A stretch of DNA of 58,614 nt from Lachnospiraceae bacterium (GCA_022791975.1 JAAWAC010000004.1:1-58614); one strand, 5' to 3'; numbered from the stretch's first letter, positions 36,470-45,706 are shown. Numbers and translations are program-made. The notes: generated by a model not told the origin, from the letters alone.

Positions 36470-37531
36470 ATGAACTCAAAAGAGCGTTTATTCAAAATGC
36501 TGGCGCATGAACCGGTAGATCGATTGCCTGTGATTCCCTATATAGGAAACTGGGGAGCAAAACTGGCCGGATATTCCTTGGGAGAATACCACACAGATGG
36601 AAAAAAAATGGCCGATGCACATATCAGAGCTTATGAGATGCATGGCTTGGATGCAGTGATTCCCCAAAGTGATAATTACTATATTGCCCAGGGCCTTGGG
36701 GTTGAGGTGGAAATTCAGGAGGATGCAACGCCTGTCGTAAAAAAGGTCCCTCTCTCTACCCTGGATCAGGTGGGAAAGATAAAAGTCCCCAATCCTTATA
36801 CAGATGGGCGTATGCCGGTGTATCTGGAGGCAATTCAAATTTTGCATGATAAGCTGGGAAAAGAGGTGGTTATCCGCACCCCGGGAACAGGTGCGTTCAC
36901 CCTGGCAGGCCATATGATGGGCATTGATAATTTTATTATGCATCTTGCCACCGCAGAAATAGAGGAGGATGAGGATGCCCAAAAAAGACTTTTGGAGTTA
37001 ATAGAGCTTTGTACCCAAAGCTTGCTTGCCTTTGTAAAGGCAGCTCTGGCATGCGGGGCTACCATTGTGCAGAGTGGGGATTCCCTGTCCTCGATTAATA
37101 TGATTTCGCCTGCCATCTACAAAAAATATGCGTTTCCCTCTCAGGCTAAATTTTTCAGTGCTATGAAGGAGCTACAAAAAGAGAAGCAATTCGCCACACT
37201 TCTTCATGTTTGCGGGAAAAATGATTTTGTGGCTAAGGATATGATGGCAACTGGCTGTGATTGCCTGGAAGTGGATCACGCCTGCGATTTAAAGTATTAC
37301 AAGGAGCTGTCAAAAGAATCCAATACCTGTATCATAGGCAATCTCAATCCCGCCGGGAAACTGCTTTCGGGCACGCCAGACCAGGTATATGAAGAGTCCA
37401 TGAAGGTCCTTCAAACGGCTGGTTTGGATAACTTTTTTATTTTAGGTTCAGGCTGTGAGCTGGCTTTAGCCACTCCCCTGGAGAATGTGAAATCAATGCT
37501 TCGAGCATCCAAAGATTTCGCAGGGAGATAA
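36470..37531 (+). CDS. UroD-superfamily methyltransferase-like protein with full zinc motif
   Basis: A 353-residue TIM-barrel protein. His246 and Cys248 (LLHVCGKN) plus Cys329 (GSGCELA) give the H-x-C-xn-C zinc site of MtaA/MtbA-type methylcobamide:thiol methyltransferases, and the RQAGR motif of haem UroD is absent. A methyltransferase acting with a corrinoid protein is the best family-level prediction, but no corrinoid protein is encoded in the window. GGAG precedes the start. First gene of the rightward unit, behind a consensus promoter and an operator candidate. Confidence 0.78.
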   Translation: MNSKERLFKMLAHEPVDRLPVIPYIGNWGAKLAGYSLGEYHTDGKKMADAHIRAYEMHGLDAVIPQSDNYYIAQGLGVEVEIQEDATPVVKKVPLSTLDQVGKIKVPNPYTDGRMPVYLEAIQILHDKLGKEVVIRTPGTGAFTLAGHMMGIDNFIMHLATAEIEEDEDAQKRLLELIELCTQSLLAFVKAALACGATIVQSGDSLSSINMISPAIYKKYAFPSQAKFFSAMKELQKEKQFATLLHVCGKNDFVAKDMMATGCDCLEVDHACDLKYYKELSKESNTCIIGNLNPAGKLLSGTPDQVYEESMKVLQTAGLDNFFILGSGCELALATPLENVKSMLRASKDFAGR

Positions 37532-37574
37532 AAGTTCTGTGAAATAAGTAAATTTAGGAGGAAACCTGGTTTTC

Positions 37575-38279
37575 ATGAAGGAAGTAGAAAAAATTAAACG
37601 GATCTCGGTCTCGGAAGAAATCATCGATCGGATCTTAAAAATGGTGGAAAACAAAGATTTAAAGCCGGGAGAAGCTCTTCCCACGGAAAAGGAGCTTATG
37701 GAGATGTTTGGAGTCGGCCGTTCTTCTGTCCGGGAGGCCCTGCGGGCGCTCCAGTCCACAGGCGTGATTGAAAGACGGCAGGGAATGGGCACTTATCTCT
37801 CTTCCTCAGCTGGAAAAGCCATCAATGTTTTTAATATTCAGAACGCTCTCGCCCGCTATACCCTGGTAGAAATGAGTGAGGCCCGGAGAATTCTGGAGGC
37901 TCAGATTGCCGCCCTCTCCGCCCAGAATGCCACCAGGGAGAACATTGCCTTTATGCGCCAGGAAAATGCCCGGCTGGAAAGTCTCATTGCCGGCGGGACG
38001 CCGGAAGAAATCACCCTCTGTGATCTGAGCGTCCACGTGGCCATCGCAGACGGGGCCCACAACGAATTTCTCCGGGAGATGCTGGAGATGCTGTCAGAGA
38101 TTTGCCTGGAGGCCAACCGGGCCGTTTTAAGTAAGGACAAGGTTGCATCTGCGATTGTATTCCATCGGACCATTATTGACTTTATTGAGAAAGGGGACGC
38201 CAAAAATGCCCGCCGTACCATGACGGCACATTTGACGGATGTTCATAACCGAATCGTGGAGAATTACAGCCAGGACTGA
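37575..38279 (+). CDS. Second FadR-subfamily GntR regulator
   Basis: A 234-residue regulator with a winged helix (LPTEKELMEMFGVGRSSVRE) and an FCD domain whose CDLSVHVAIADGAHNEF carries the metal and ligand-binding His/Asp pattern. It resembles the regulator at 35480 over the DNA-binding half (SVSEEI, FGV.R.SVREALR.LQS), so both may see related operators. AGGAGG is unusually far from the ATG (13 bases). It sits between the UroD-like gene and the transporter genes, 43 bases after the former. Confidence 0.9.
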   Translation: MKEVEKIKRISVSEEIIDRILKMVENKDLKPGEALPTEKELMEMFGVGRSSVREALRALQSTGVIERRQGMGTYLSSSAGKAINVFNIQNALARYTLVEMSEARRILEAQIAALSAQNATRENIAFMRQENARLESLIAGGTPEEITLCDLSVHVAIADGAHNEFLREMLEMLSEICLEANRAVLSKDKVASAIVFHRTIIDFIEKGDAKNARRTMTAHLTDVHNRIVENYSQD

Positions 38280-38377
38280 TTCTTCCTACTGTATTTGTCA
38301 GGAAGCAGGGGGTGATAGCAGAAAAGTTTGTGAAATTCTTAACTATGTACCAGATAAACTACAATGGGGGTAGAAAA

Positions 38378-39466
38378 ATGAACAAAAGAAAACTTGTCAC
38401 TATTTGTCTGGCGTCTGCCATGCTCCTTGCACAGGTCACCGGATGCGGGCAGAAAAATGCAACGGAGGAGACACCTGTCCAGGCTCAAGAAGCTTCCTCC
38501 GGGGAAGCTTCTGCCACAGAGGCAAAGGGAAACGCAACAGCCCCAACCCGGGAAAACCCTCTGGTTCTCCGCATTGGCACCAACCACGGGTCCGCCACGG
38601 CTGTGGTAAAAGGCCTCCATTATGCGGCAGAGCTTCTGGAGGAGCGAAGCGGCGGGGGACTAAAGCTGGACATTTATTCCGATGGCACACTGGGGGATGA
38701 GACCTCTCTTCGCGACCAGGTTTCTCAGGGCAGCCTGGACATGGCCGCATTGGGAGCCGGTGTCTTTGGCGCTTATGTGAATGCCTCCAACTTCCCTGTA
38801 TCCAATTACGTGTGGGAGAGCCGGGAGGAAATGATGGAAGTGTTGAACGGAGATTTGGGACGACAGTACATCAATGACCCGGTGGAGCAGGTTTCCAATA
38901 TCCATGTGCTTTACGGCTGGCCCCAGGCGGCCCGTCAGCTTATGACAAAAGAGCCTGTGGCAAGCTTAGCAGATATTTCAGGCATGAAAATTCGCGTTCC
39001 GGCCGGAAATTCTCTGTATGTGGACACCTGGAATCATTATGGGGCTCTGGCCACCTCCATGTCCATGAACGAATGCTACACGGCACTGGAAACAGGCGTT
39101 ATCGACGGACTGGAAATGCCTATTGATAGTCTCTATTCCAATGGCTATTACGAGGTCTGCAAATATCTTACAATGTCTGATCACATGATGTATTTGCAGT
39201 ATCTTATGATCAACAAGGATGTATTTCATCAGCTCTCTGCCCAGGAGCAGGAGATTCTCCTGAACGTTATCATCGATGCGGAGAAGCTGCACACAGAAAC
39301 TCTGGATGCGTCCATTACAGAAATGGTTGACGATATGGTGAACAATCACGGGGTTACTGTGGTTGAGCTTACAGATATGCAGGCTTGGATGGATGCAACG
39401 GATGAAATCAACCAGCAGTGGATGGATAACTGGGGGCAGGAAGTCTACGATGCTTTTGTTCCGTAG
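38378..39466 (+). CDS. dctP: TRAP transporter solute-binding lipoprotein (DctP type)
   Basis: Captures the substrate outside the membrane and hands it to the DctQM permease. The 362-residue protein has a lipoprotein signal with Cys23 in the lipobox (VTGC), a Ser/Glu-rich linker, then the DctP fold with GMKIRVPAG, whose Arg normally pairs with the substrate carboxylate, and ECYTALETGVIDGLEMP. The substrate is probably an organic acid; which one is not visible. The start at 38378 follows GGGGGT; upstream codons of the frame lack support. Lipid anchoring replaces the free periplasmic form of Gram-negatives. Confidence 0.9.
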   Translation: MNKRKLVTICLASAMLLAQVTGCGQKNATEETPVQAQEASSGEASATEAKGNATAPTRENPLVLRIGTNHGSATAVVKGLHYAAELLEERSGGGLKLDIYSDGTLGDETSLRDQVSQGSLDMAALGAGVFGAYVNASNFPVSNYVWESREEMMEVLNGDLGRQYINDPVEQVSNIHVLYGWPQAARQLMTKEPVASLADISGMKIRVPAGNSLYVDTWNHYGALATSMSMNECYTALETGVIDGLEMPIDSLYSNGYYEVCKYLTMSDHMMYLQYLMINKDVFHQLSAQEQEILLNVIIDAEKLHTETLDASITEMVDDMVNNHGVTVVELTDMQAWMDATDEINQQWMDNWGQEVYDAFVP

Positions 39467-39509
39467 AGTCTGTGCACAGCCCTACGGAAACCTAAGGGGG
39501 AGAAATCAT

Positions 39510-40004
39510 ATGAATTTTCTACGCAAATTAGACAATTTGCTCTTAAACGCCCTTAAAATAATTGCTTCTGCTTTTTTTGGGGCCATGGTCATCCTGGTTG
39601 TTCTGGAGGTTCTCTTTCGGTACTTCCTCAAGATCCCCTCTGCCTGGGCTGAGGAGTTGTCACGCCTCTGTCTGGTTTGGTGTGTAGTTCTGGCCTCCGC
39701 AGTAGGTATACGCCTTCATGAGCATCCCTACATAGAACTCCTGACCAAGCATTTCCCCAAAAAGATGCAGGAATTGCTGCAACTATTGATTTATGTGGTG
39801 ATTTCCGTATTTGGAGCGGTTTTGTTTCTATATGGAATCAAGCACACCTATGCAACCCGTATGGATTTTATGACCAGCCTGGGCTATCATAAGAACTTTT
39901 TCTATTTGCCTTCTGTAGCCGCTGGCGGTCTGTATTTTCTCTACTCGCTGATTGAAATTTTTCAAATTGCAACCAGATTATTTCGAAAGGAGGGAGCCAC
40001 ATGA
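39510..40004 (+). CDS. dctQ: TRAP transporter small permease (DctQ type)
   Basis: A 164-residue protein with four membrane segments and the family signature RYFLKIPSAWAEELSRLCLVW. It supports the large permease in ion-driven uptake. The start at 39510 follows GGGGGAG; a longer frame runs back into dctP and is rejected. It overlaps dctM by four bases. Confidence 0.92.
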   Translation: MNFLRKLDNLLLNALKIIASAFFGAMVILVVLEVLFRYFLKIPSAWAEELSRLCLVWCVVLASAVGIRLHEHPYIELLTKHFPKKMQELLQLLIYVVISVFGAVLFLYGIKHTYATRMDFMTSLGYHKNFFYLPSVAAGGLYFLYSLIEIFQIATRLFRKEGAT

Positions 40005-41272
40005 TCCTTTTGATCCTTCTCTTCCTTTTTATAGCGGTGGGATTTCCCATTTCTTTTTCCCTGGGACTGGCCGCTTTGCATTTCTTTCTGACAAACCATA
40101 TTACTCTGGTTACATATGCCCAGCGGTTTTCCGTTGGCCTGGACAATTTTTCCCTGCTGGCAGCTCCGTTTTTTATTTTATGTGGCGAAATCATGAATAA
40201 GAGCGGCATTACAGATAAAATTTTCCGGTTTGCAAACAGCCTGGTGGGATTTCTTCCCGGAGGACTGGGGCATGTAAATGTCCTGGCCAGCACCTTGTTT
40301 GCCGGCATGTCTGGCACAGCTATTGCAGACGCAGCCGGCCTTGGTCCCATTGAAATTAAGGCTATGAAGGATCACGGCTATGACGTGGAATTTTCCACGG
40401 CTGTCACAGCCGCCTCCTCCGTGATCGGACCTATTATTCCACCCAGTACTGTTATGGTACTCTATGGCGTCACAGCCAATGTCTCCATCAGTGCGTTGTT
40501 TATGGGCGGGGTTATCCCGGGACTTCTTCTTGCCATAGCTCTTATGTCCATGGTGGCCTGGTTTGCCATGAAGCGCCACTATCCCCGGGACTCCCGTTTC
40601 CGCATCCGGGAAGTGGGAAAAAGTTTTCTGGATGCCATCTGGGCCATGCTAACGCCTGTCATTATCATTGGAGGGATTCTAAGCGGGATCTGTACTGCAA
40701 CGGAAGCCGGAGCCATTGCCGCTGTATACAGCCTGTTTGTGGGAATCTGTATTTATAAAACCATTCGGGTAAAAGACATTCCCGGGATTCTCTGGAAAGC
40801 TACTCTGACCACCGGTACCATCCTGGTGATCGTGACCACCGCAACCCTGTTTGGATGGTGTCTGACCTATGCCAAAATCCCTCAGACTGCGGCGGCCGCC
40901 TTAGCTGGTTTCACCCAGAGCAAATTTCTAATGATGCTGCTCCTGACGGTTGTATACCTGTTTCTAGGAATGATTATGGAAACCTCTGCAATCATTCTCA
41001 CAACCGTTCCGATCCTGCTGCCAGTAATAACCGCACTTGGTATCAATCCCGTATATTTCGGAGTTATCATTGCTCTCCTCATGTCCATCGGTACTATCAC
41101 GCCGCCGGTGGGAACTGTTTTATTTATTCTATCCAAGAGCTCCGGCATCGGTATTGAGAGACAGACACGGGAGTTGCTTCCCTGGTATGGAGTTTTGGGA
41201 ACTGTGGTTTTGCTATGTCTTGCCATGCCTTCCCTGGTCACATTTTTGCCATCGCTTTTAGGCATGGGATAG
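40001..41272 (+). CDS. dctM: TRAP transporter large permease (DctM type)
   Basis: Transport channel of the TRAP system. The 423-residue protein has about 11-12 membrane segments and family signatures FAGMSGTAIADAAGLG, PPSTVMVLYG and TPPVGTVLF. Uptake is normally driven by Na+, which would link to the probably Na+-pumping V-ATPase encoded nearby. Start overlaps dctQ (ATGA). Confidence 0.94.
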   Translation: MILLILLFLFIAVGFPISFSLGLAALHFFLTNHITLVTYAQRFSVGLDNFSLLAAPFFILCGEIMNKSGITDKIFRFANSLVGFLPGGLGHVNVLASTLFAGMSGTAIADAAGLGPIEIKAMKDHGYDVEFSTAVTAASSVIGPIIPPSTVMVLYGVTANVSISALFMGGVIPGLLLAIALMSMVAWFAMKRHYPRDSRFRIREVGKSFLDAIWAMLTPVIIIGGILSGICTATEAGAIAAVYSLFVGICIYKTIRVKDIPGILWKATLTTGTILVIVTTATLFGWCLTYAKIPQTAAAALAGFTQSKFLMMLLLTVVYLFLGMIMETSAIILTTVPILLPVITALGINPVYFGVIIALLMSIGTITPPVGTVLFILSKSSGIGIERQTRELLPWYGVLGTVVLLCLAMPSLVTFLPSLLGMG

Positions 41273-41307
41273 AAATCCTCTCAAAATAACTTAAGGAGAT
41301 TAGACAA

Positions 41308-42402
41308 ATGGCTTATGTAAACATCAACGCCCAGGAGGCCCGCCGCTTTTGTGAGGCTCTGTTTCAGAGCTACGGATTTTCAGCTCAGGAAAGCGAAACC
41401 ATTACAGATGTACTTCTCCTGGCCGATCTCTATGGCATCGAGTCTCACGGTGTACAGCGCCTGATCCGGTATGCCAAGGCTATCCAGGAAGGCTCTATCA
41501 AGACCGATGCCACCATACGGACGGTTTATGAGACTCCCTGCTCTGCTGTGTGGGACGCTCCCTGCACCATGGGACAAATCGCAGCCAAGAAGGGAATGGA
41601 AACCGCTATTGCAAAGGCCAAAAGCTGTGGCTTTGGCACGGTAGCTGTCCGGGGCTCCAACCATCTGGGCATTGCCGGATATTACACAAAAATGGCAGCT
41701 GAGCAGGATATGTTGGGTATCTGCATGACTAACACCGAGGCTATCGCCATTCCCACAGGCGGCCGAAAGGCCATGCTGGGCACCAGCCCCATTGCTGTCT
41801 GCATGCCGGCGGACCCCGTTCCTTTCTGGTACGACGCGGCTACCACTGTGATTACCCGTGGCAAGCTGGAAGTTTATCAGAAAGCCGGAAAGCCCCTTCC
41901 TTCCGGTTGGACTGCTGATGAAAAAGGCTTAGACTGTACGGACGCTGGCCATATCATTGAGAATATCTGCAACAAGGCCGGTGGCGGTATCTTCCCTCTG
42001 GGAGGCTCCTGCGAGCTGACCGGCTCCCACAAAGGCTATGGCCTGGGCATTGTGGTGGAGCTTTTTACCTCCATCTTTTCCGGAGGAACCACCTCCCCCC
42101 ACATCCAGCACAGCGGAAATGCAGACACTTCCTTCAGCTTCTTTGCCCTGGACTATGGTATGTTTGGCGACAAGGCCCAAATGAAGGCTCGCATGTCCAC
42201 CCTGCTCCAGGAGCTGCGTGACAGCCCCAAAGCCGAAAATTGCACCCGTATTTATACCCACGGGGAAAAAGAGCTGGAAAATCAACAGTATTTCCTAAAA
42301 CACGGAATCCCAGTAAACCAAAAAACCCTCCAGGAAATGCGGGAAATCGGCCGCAGCCTGGGGCTGAATTTAGATGAATACATTAAGGAGATTAGACTAT
42401 GA
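41308..42402 (+). CDS. Ldh family (malate/L-lactate/sulfolactate-type) oxidoreductase
   Basis: NAD(P)-dependent 2-hydroxyacid dehydrogenase of the Ldh_2 family, unrelated to classical LDH. The 364-residue protein shows YGIESHGVQRLIRY with the catalytic His, VRGSNHLGIAGYYT, GTSPIAVCMPA and LTGSHKGYGLGIVVELFTS. Known members oxidise malate, lactate, ureidoglycolate or sulfolactate, or reduce 2,3-diketo-gulonate, so the substrate cannot be read off. The position right after the TRAP genes makes it the likely first catabolic step on the imported acid. AAGGAG precedes the ATG; the end overlaps the next gene by four bases. Confidence 0.88.
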   Translation: MAYVNINAQEARRFCEALFQSYGFSAQESETITDVLLLADLYGIESHGVQRLIRYAKAIQEGSIKTDATIRTVYETPCSAVWDAPCTMGQIAAKKGMETAIAKAKSCGFGTVAVRGSNHLGIAGYYTKMAAEQDMLGICMTNTEAIAIPTGGRKAMLGTSPIAVCMPADPVPFWYDAATTVITRGKLEVYQKAGKPLPSGWTADEKGLDCTDAGHIIENICNKAGGGIFPLGGSCELTGSHKGYGLGIVVELFTSIFSGGTTSPHIQHSGNADTSFSFFALDYGMFGDKAQMKARMSTLLQELRDSPKAENCTRIYTHGEKELENQQYFLKHGIPVNQKTLQEMREIGRSLGLNLDEYIKEIRL

Positions 42403-43472
42403 CAGGTAAACAAAGATTACAATGTGCACTGCGTCACCAGGAGCCGGACATGGTTCCCATTTTTGAATGTGTATACAGCCGGCCCCTGTTTCAGGAGGTA
42501 CTGGGCTATGTTCCGGAAACCTTTGACCCGGTCAGTGTATACACTTGTAGCCAGAAAATAGGTTATGACTTTGTCTTTATTCCCATTCCCGGGGTCAGTG
42601 GCTTCCGGCCAGAGGGAGAAACCCGGGAAATCTATGTGGATGAGTGGTCCATTACCCGCAAACAGGTTCCCACAACCTGGCCTATTGATGCGGGCATCAA
42701 GACGCCTCTGGAGGATGGAGAGGACTGGAAGAATTTTACAATGCCTGATCCCAGAGAACCCTTCCGCTATACAGGCTTGCGAGATGTATTAAAGCTGGCG
42801 CAGGAGAGCGGCATGGGGGTTATAGGAAATGTAAGAGGCCCCTATTCCGCGGCTTGGCAGTTGTTTGGCATGGAAAATTTTGACTGCATGCTCTTTGAGG
42901 AACCGGAGACCATCCATGCCTGCCTGACAGCCATGACTGATTTCGCCCTGACCTCCGCGGAAATCATGATCCAGATGGGTGTGGACGCTATGTTGTATTC
43001 CGATGATTATGGCTCTGGGACCCAGCCCCTAATGTCTCCCAAACATTTTCAGGAATTCCTGGTTCCCCAGCTGACCCGAATCTGTGCAAAGACCAAACAG
43101 CTGGGAAGCATTCCTCTACTTCATTGCGATGGAGCCATCAATCCGCTGCTGCCGGATATTATGAGCACAGGAATTGAAGGCCTGCATCCTCTGGAGCGGG
43201 CGGCTGGCATGGATCTGGCTGCCGTAAAGAAGGCTTACGGTGACAAGGTCTGTCTCTTTGGCAATATTGACAATAAGGAACTATTATTAAAGGGAACCAA
43301 GGCAGACATCGAATCCCAGGTACGGGAATGTATCGAGACAGCGGCTCCCGGCGGTGGCTTCTGCCTAGGATCAGACCACAGTGTACACGACGATCTGCCC
43401 AATGAAAATGTATTTGCCCTCTATGAGGCAGGAAGAAAATATGGGTCCTATCCCATTGGGAAAGGTAAATAG
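42399..43472 (+). CDS. UroD-superfamily protein, altered zinc motif
   Basis: A 357-residue protein of the same superfamily as those at 34450 and 36470 but quite diverged. The H-x-C-G motif is replaced by HCDG (242-245), and the distal Cys region reads FCLGSDHSVHDD. The RQAGR motif is absent. It has the GNVRGPYSAAW and GLHPLE stretches usual for the barrel. Function unknown; a different metal or no metal is suggested. Coupled by a 4-base overlap to the dehydrogenase, so the two probably act in one pathway. Last gene of the unit, followed by a strong terminator. Confidence 0.75.
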   Translation: MTGKQRLQCALRHQEPDMVPIFECVYSRPLFQEVLGYVPETFDPVSVYTCSQKIGYDFVFIPIPGVSGFRPEGETREIYVDEWSITRKQVPTTWPIDAGIKTPLEDGEDWKNFTMPDPREPFRYTGLRDVLKLAQESGMGVIGNVRGPYSAAWQLFGMENFDCMLFEEPETIHACLTAMTDFALTSAEIMIQMGVDAMLYSDDYGSGTQPLMSPKHFQEFLVPQLTRICAKTKQLGSIPLLHCDGAINPLLPDIMSTGIEGLHPLERAAGMDLAAVKKAYGDKVCLFGNIDNKELLLKGTKADIESQVRECIETAAPGGGFCLGSDHSVHDDLPNENVFALYEAGRKYGSYPIGKGK

Positions 43473-43530
43473 AAAATCATAGACAATAAAAGATGTGACA
43501 GCAAAGATGGATAGTTGATGAAATCTTTTC

Positions 43531-43563
43531 TATCGCCAGCCAGATTATGGCTGGCGATATTTT
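43531..43563 (+). terminator. Terminator of the TRAP/dehydrogenase unit
   Basis: Perfect 12-bp stem TATCGCCAGCCA/TGGCTGGCGATA with a GATTA loop (43531-43559), followed by TTTT. It ends the rightward unit about 60 bases past its last stop and faces the convergent larC gene. Confidence 0.88.
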
Positions 43564-43611
43564 ATGATGATTCCTGCTAATGATTGGGAAGCCTCCTTTT
43601 GCAAAGCTCCG

Positions 43612-44904
43612 TCAAAGCTCCTCTCTCACCCTCTCATACACTTCCCTATAAGAACGTCCACTTTCCCGAGCCAGTCTGCACACATCCTCATACTCCGGGT
43701 ATTGGTAAATTTCCCCATCTCTTTCACAGACCTTTACCTGCACAATTCCCAGACTGGTCCTACATTCCTTTTGTTCCCGCTTTAAGACCGTGCGCTCCAT
43801 ACGCCTTCTGCGAATGCCGATTGTGGTGGTCTCCCGGAAGAGAATCCCCTCCAGGGTCCGGATATCTGCCTCCTGACACAGCACACAAATCTTATAAGCC
43901 GGACGGCATTTCTTCATATATATAGGAGTAAAATACACATCCCGGGCTCCTGCCTCCAACAGACACTCCATGGCATATCCCAGAGCCTCCCCAGGACAAT
44001 CGTCCACATTGCTCTCCAGCTCCCAGATTTCTTCTTGCTCCGGAACCTCAATCAGCATGGCACGCAAAATATTAGCTCTTTCAAAATCCTTTTTCCCTGC
44101 ACCTATGCCGATTTTTTGAATGGTAAAGGTCCGGGGTACCTCCCCCTCCCCCAGAGCAGCCGCAATCGCTGCCCCCGTAGGGGTCACCATCTCTCCCTGC
44201 TGCCCAGTCAGCACCAGAGGCAATCCATATTCCGTCGCAATCTGTGCTACCGCCGGCACCGGCACCGGAAGCTTTCCGTGTTGACACCACACATGACCTG
44301 ATCCTTCATATATATTGGATATATACACCCGTTCAATTCCCAAATCCTCCAGGCAGACAGCCACACCTACAATATCCACAATGGAATCCACTGCACCCAC
44401 TTCATGAAAGTGCACTTCATCCATGGGCTTTCCGTGGACCTTGCCCTCGGCCCGGGCCACCACCTCAAAAATCCCCAGTGCCCTTTTTCGAACCCCTGGC
44501 TTTAAATTCGCCTGCTCCAAAAGCTCCCGGATATCCCGGAAAGTACGATGTACATGCGTATGTGTATGTTCCTGTGTATTCCCATGGGTGTGCCCGTGAA
44601 AACTCTCGTGAGTGTGTTCATGACAATTCTCATGGCTGTGCTCATGGCATCCCTCATGGCTATGTACGTGGCAATTCTTATGAGTATGGGGCCTTTCCTC
44701 CCCTGTCAACACCACATCAAAATCGCAGGCTGCCACGCCACATTTCTCTACCCGCCCTATGTGCAACCCATAGCCTTCTACCCCCAGGGACGCCAGGGTT
44801 TCCCGCAGTATCTGCTCTGAAGCGCCCAGATCCAGCAAGGCTGCCACCGTCATGTCTCCACTGATTCCCGAATAGCACTCTAAATACAACGTTTTCTCAC
44901 TCAT
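43612..44904 (-). CDS. larC: Nickel-pincer cofactor nickel insertase LarC, single uninterrupted frame
   Basis: Inserts nickel into pyridinium-3,5-bisthiocarboxylic acid mononucleotide, in a CTP-dependent way in studied members, to finish the NPN cofactor of LarA-type racemases. The 430-residue protein starts LYLECYSGISGDMTVAALLD, has a His-rich stretch (about 73-119, over 20 His) that probably stores or delivers nickel, VHFHEVGAVDSIVDIVG, and the C-terminal part TTTIGIRRRRMER. Lactobacillus plantarum needs a programmed frameshift (LarC1/LarC2); here both parts are in one frame. It overlaps larE by eight bases. larA and larB are not in the window. Confidence 0.93.
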   Translation of the reverse strand: MSEKTLYLECYSGISGDMTVAALLDLGASEQILRETLASLGVEGYGLHIGRVEKCGVAACDFDVVLTGEERPHTHKNCHVHSHEGCHEHSHENCHEHTHESFHGHTHGNTQEHTHTHVHRTFRDIRELLEQANLKPGVRKRALGIFEVVARAEGKVHGKPMDEVHFHEVGAVDSIVDIVGVAVCLEDLGIERVYISNIYEGSGHVWCQHGKLPVPVPAVAQIATEYGLPLVLTGQQGEMVTPTGAAIAAALGEGEVPRTFTIQKIGIGAGKKDFERANILRAMLIEVPEQEEIWELESNVDDCPGEALGYAMECLLEAGARDVYFTPIYMKKCRPAYKICVLCQEADIRTLEGILFRETTTIGIRRRRMERTVLKREQKECRTSLGIVQVKVCERDGEIYQYPEYEDVCRLARESGRSYREVYERVREEL

Positions 44905-45706
44905 GTCTTAACCCCTCATTCATGCTTCCCACGCGGTAGCCCTGAAGATCCACCGTGACATAGGTAAACCCGATTTTTTTCAACGCCTCTGTAATCCGCA
45001 GTTTCGTCTCTTCTTTTAAAAGATCCGATATAGATTCTTCCGGCAACTCCAGCCTGGCCAAATCCCCATGCACCCGCACCCGCAACTGTCCTTTTATGCC
45101 CAGATCCCGCAGAAACTCCTCCGCCTGCTCCGTCATTCGCAGCTTCTCCAGGGTAATAAGCTCCCCATAGGCCACTCGGGAGGCAAGACAAGCGGCTGAC
45201 TGCTTGTCCCAGGTAGGCAAACCGGCTCTCCGGGACAGCTGACGAATCTCCTCCTTTGTCAGGCCAACCACCCGCAAAGGACTATATACCCCCTGCTCCT
45301 CCACAGCCCGCATACCAGGCCGGTAATCTCCCTCATCGTCCTTATTGGAGCCCTCCACAATGCAGGCAATGCCGCGGGCCTTTGCAATCTCTTTGATTCT
45401 TATTAAAATAGCGCTCTTACAAAAATAGCACCGGTCCGGAGGATTCTTGGCAAAGCCCTCCACCTGGAATTCATCAAAAGAAAAAATTTCATGGGCAATC
45501 CCAATCCTCCCGGCCAGTTCTTCCGCCTCAACCAGCTCCCGCCGGGGATAGGAATGGGCACAGGCCGTTACAGCCAACGCCTGTTCACCCAACACCTGAA
45601 AAGCAGCCCAGGCCAGATAAGCGGAATCCACACCGCCGGAAAACGCCACAGCCACCCGCTCCTGCTGCCGTAACCAGTCTATTAGCTTCTTTTCCTTATG
45701 TATCAT
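44897..45706 (-). CDS. larE: LarE sulfur transferase, three-cysteine type
   Basis: Adds sulfur to the two carboxylates of the nickel-pincer precursor. The 269-residue protein has the PP-loop SGGVDSAY for ATP, IVEGSNKDDEGDYRPG and the cysteine in SAACLASR (Cys173), the place of the sacrificial Cys176 of L. plantarum. It also carries Cys93 and Cys96 (DRCYFCKS). Three cysteines of this kind are known to hold a [4Fe-4S] cluster in Thermotoga LarE, which then recycles sulfur instead of sacrificing itself. The same is predicted here. Its ATG shares one base with the stop of the transporter gene upstream. Confidence 0.92.
   Translation of the reverse strand: MIHKEKKLIDWLRQQERVAVAFSGGVDSAYLAWAAFQVLGEQALAVTACAHSYPRRELVEAEELAGRIGIAHEIFSFDEFQVEGFAKNPPDRCYFCKSAILIRIKEIAKARGIACIVEGSNKDDEGDYRPGMRAVEEQGVYSPLRVVGLTKEEIRQLSRRAGLPTWDKQSAACLASRVAYGELITLEKLRMTEQAEEFLRDLGIKGQLRVRVHGDLARLELPEESISDLLKEETKLRITEALKKIGFTYVTVDLQGYRVGSMNEGLRHE

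Noticed and set aside
39363..39509. 49-residue N-terminal extension of DctQ
   Set aside because: It overlaps dctP out of frame; GGGGGAG and the family start support 39510.
34450..43472. Haem-pathway uroporphyrinogen decarboxylases (hemE)
   Set aside because: None of the three proteins has the RQAGR substrate-binding motif, and the context is transport and oxidation rather than tetrapyrrole synthesis.
44548..44700. Repeated CATGxCATGAG-like units resembling a short repeat array
   Set aside because: They encode the His-rich stretch of LarC in frame and have no spacer structure of a CRISPR array.
43612..44904. Programmed frameshift in larC as in Lactobacillus plantarum
   Set aside because: The frame runs without interruption through both halves of the protein.
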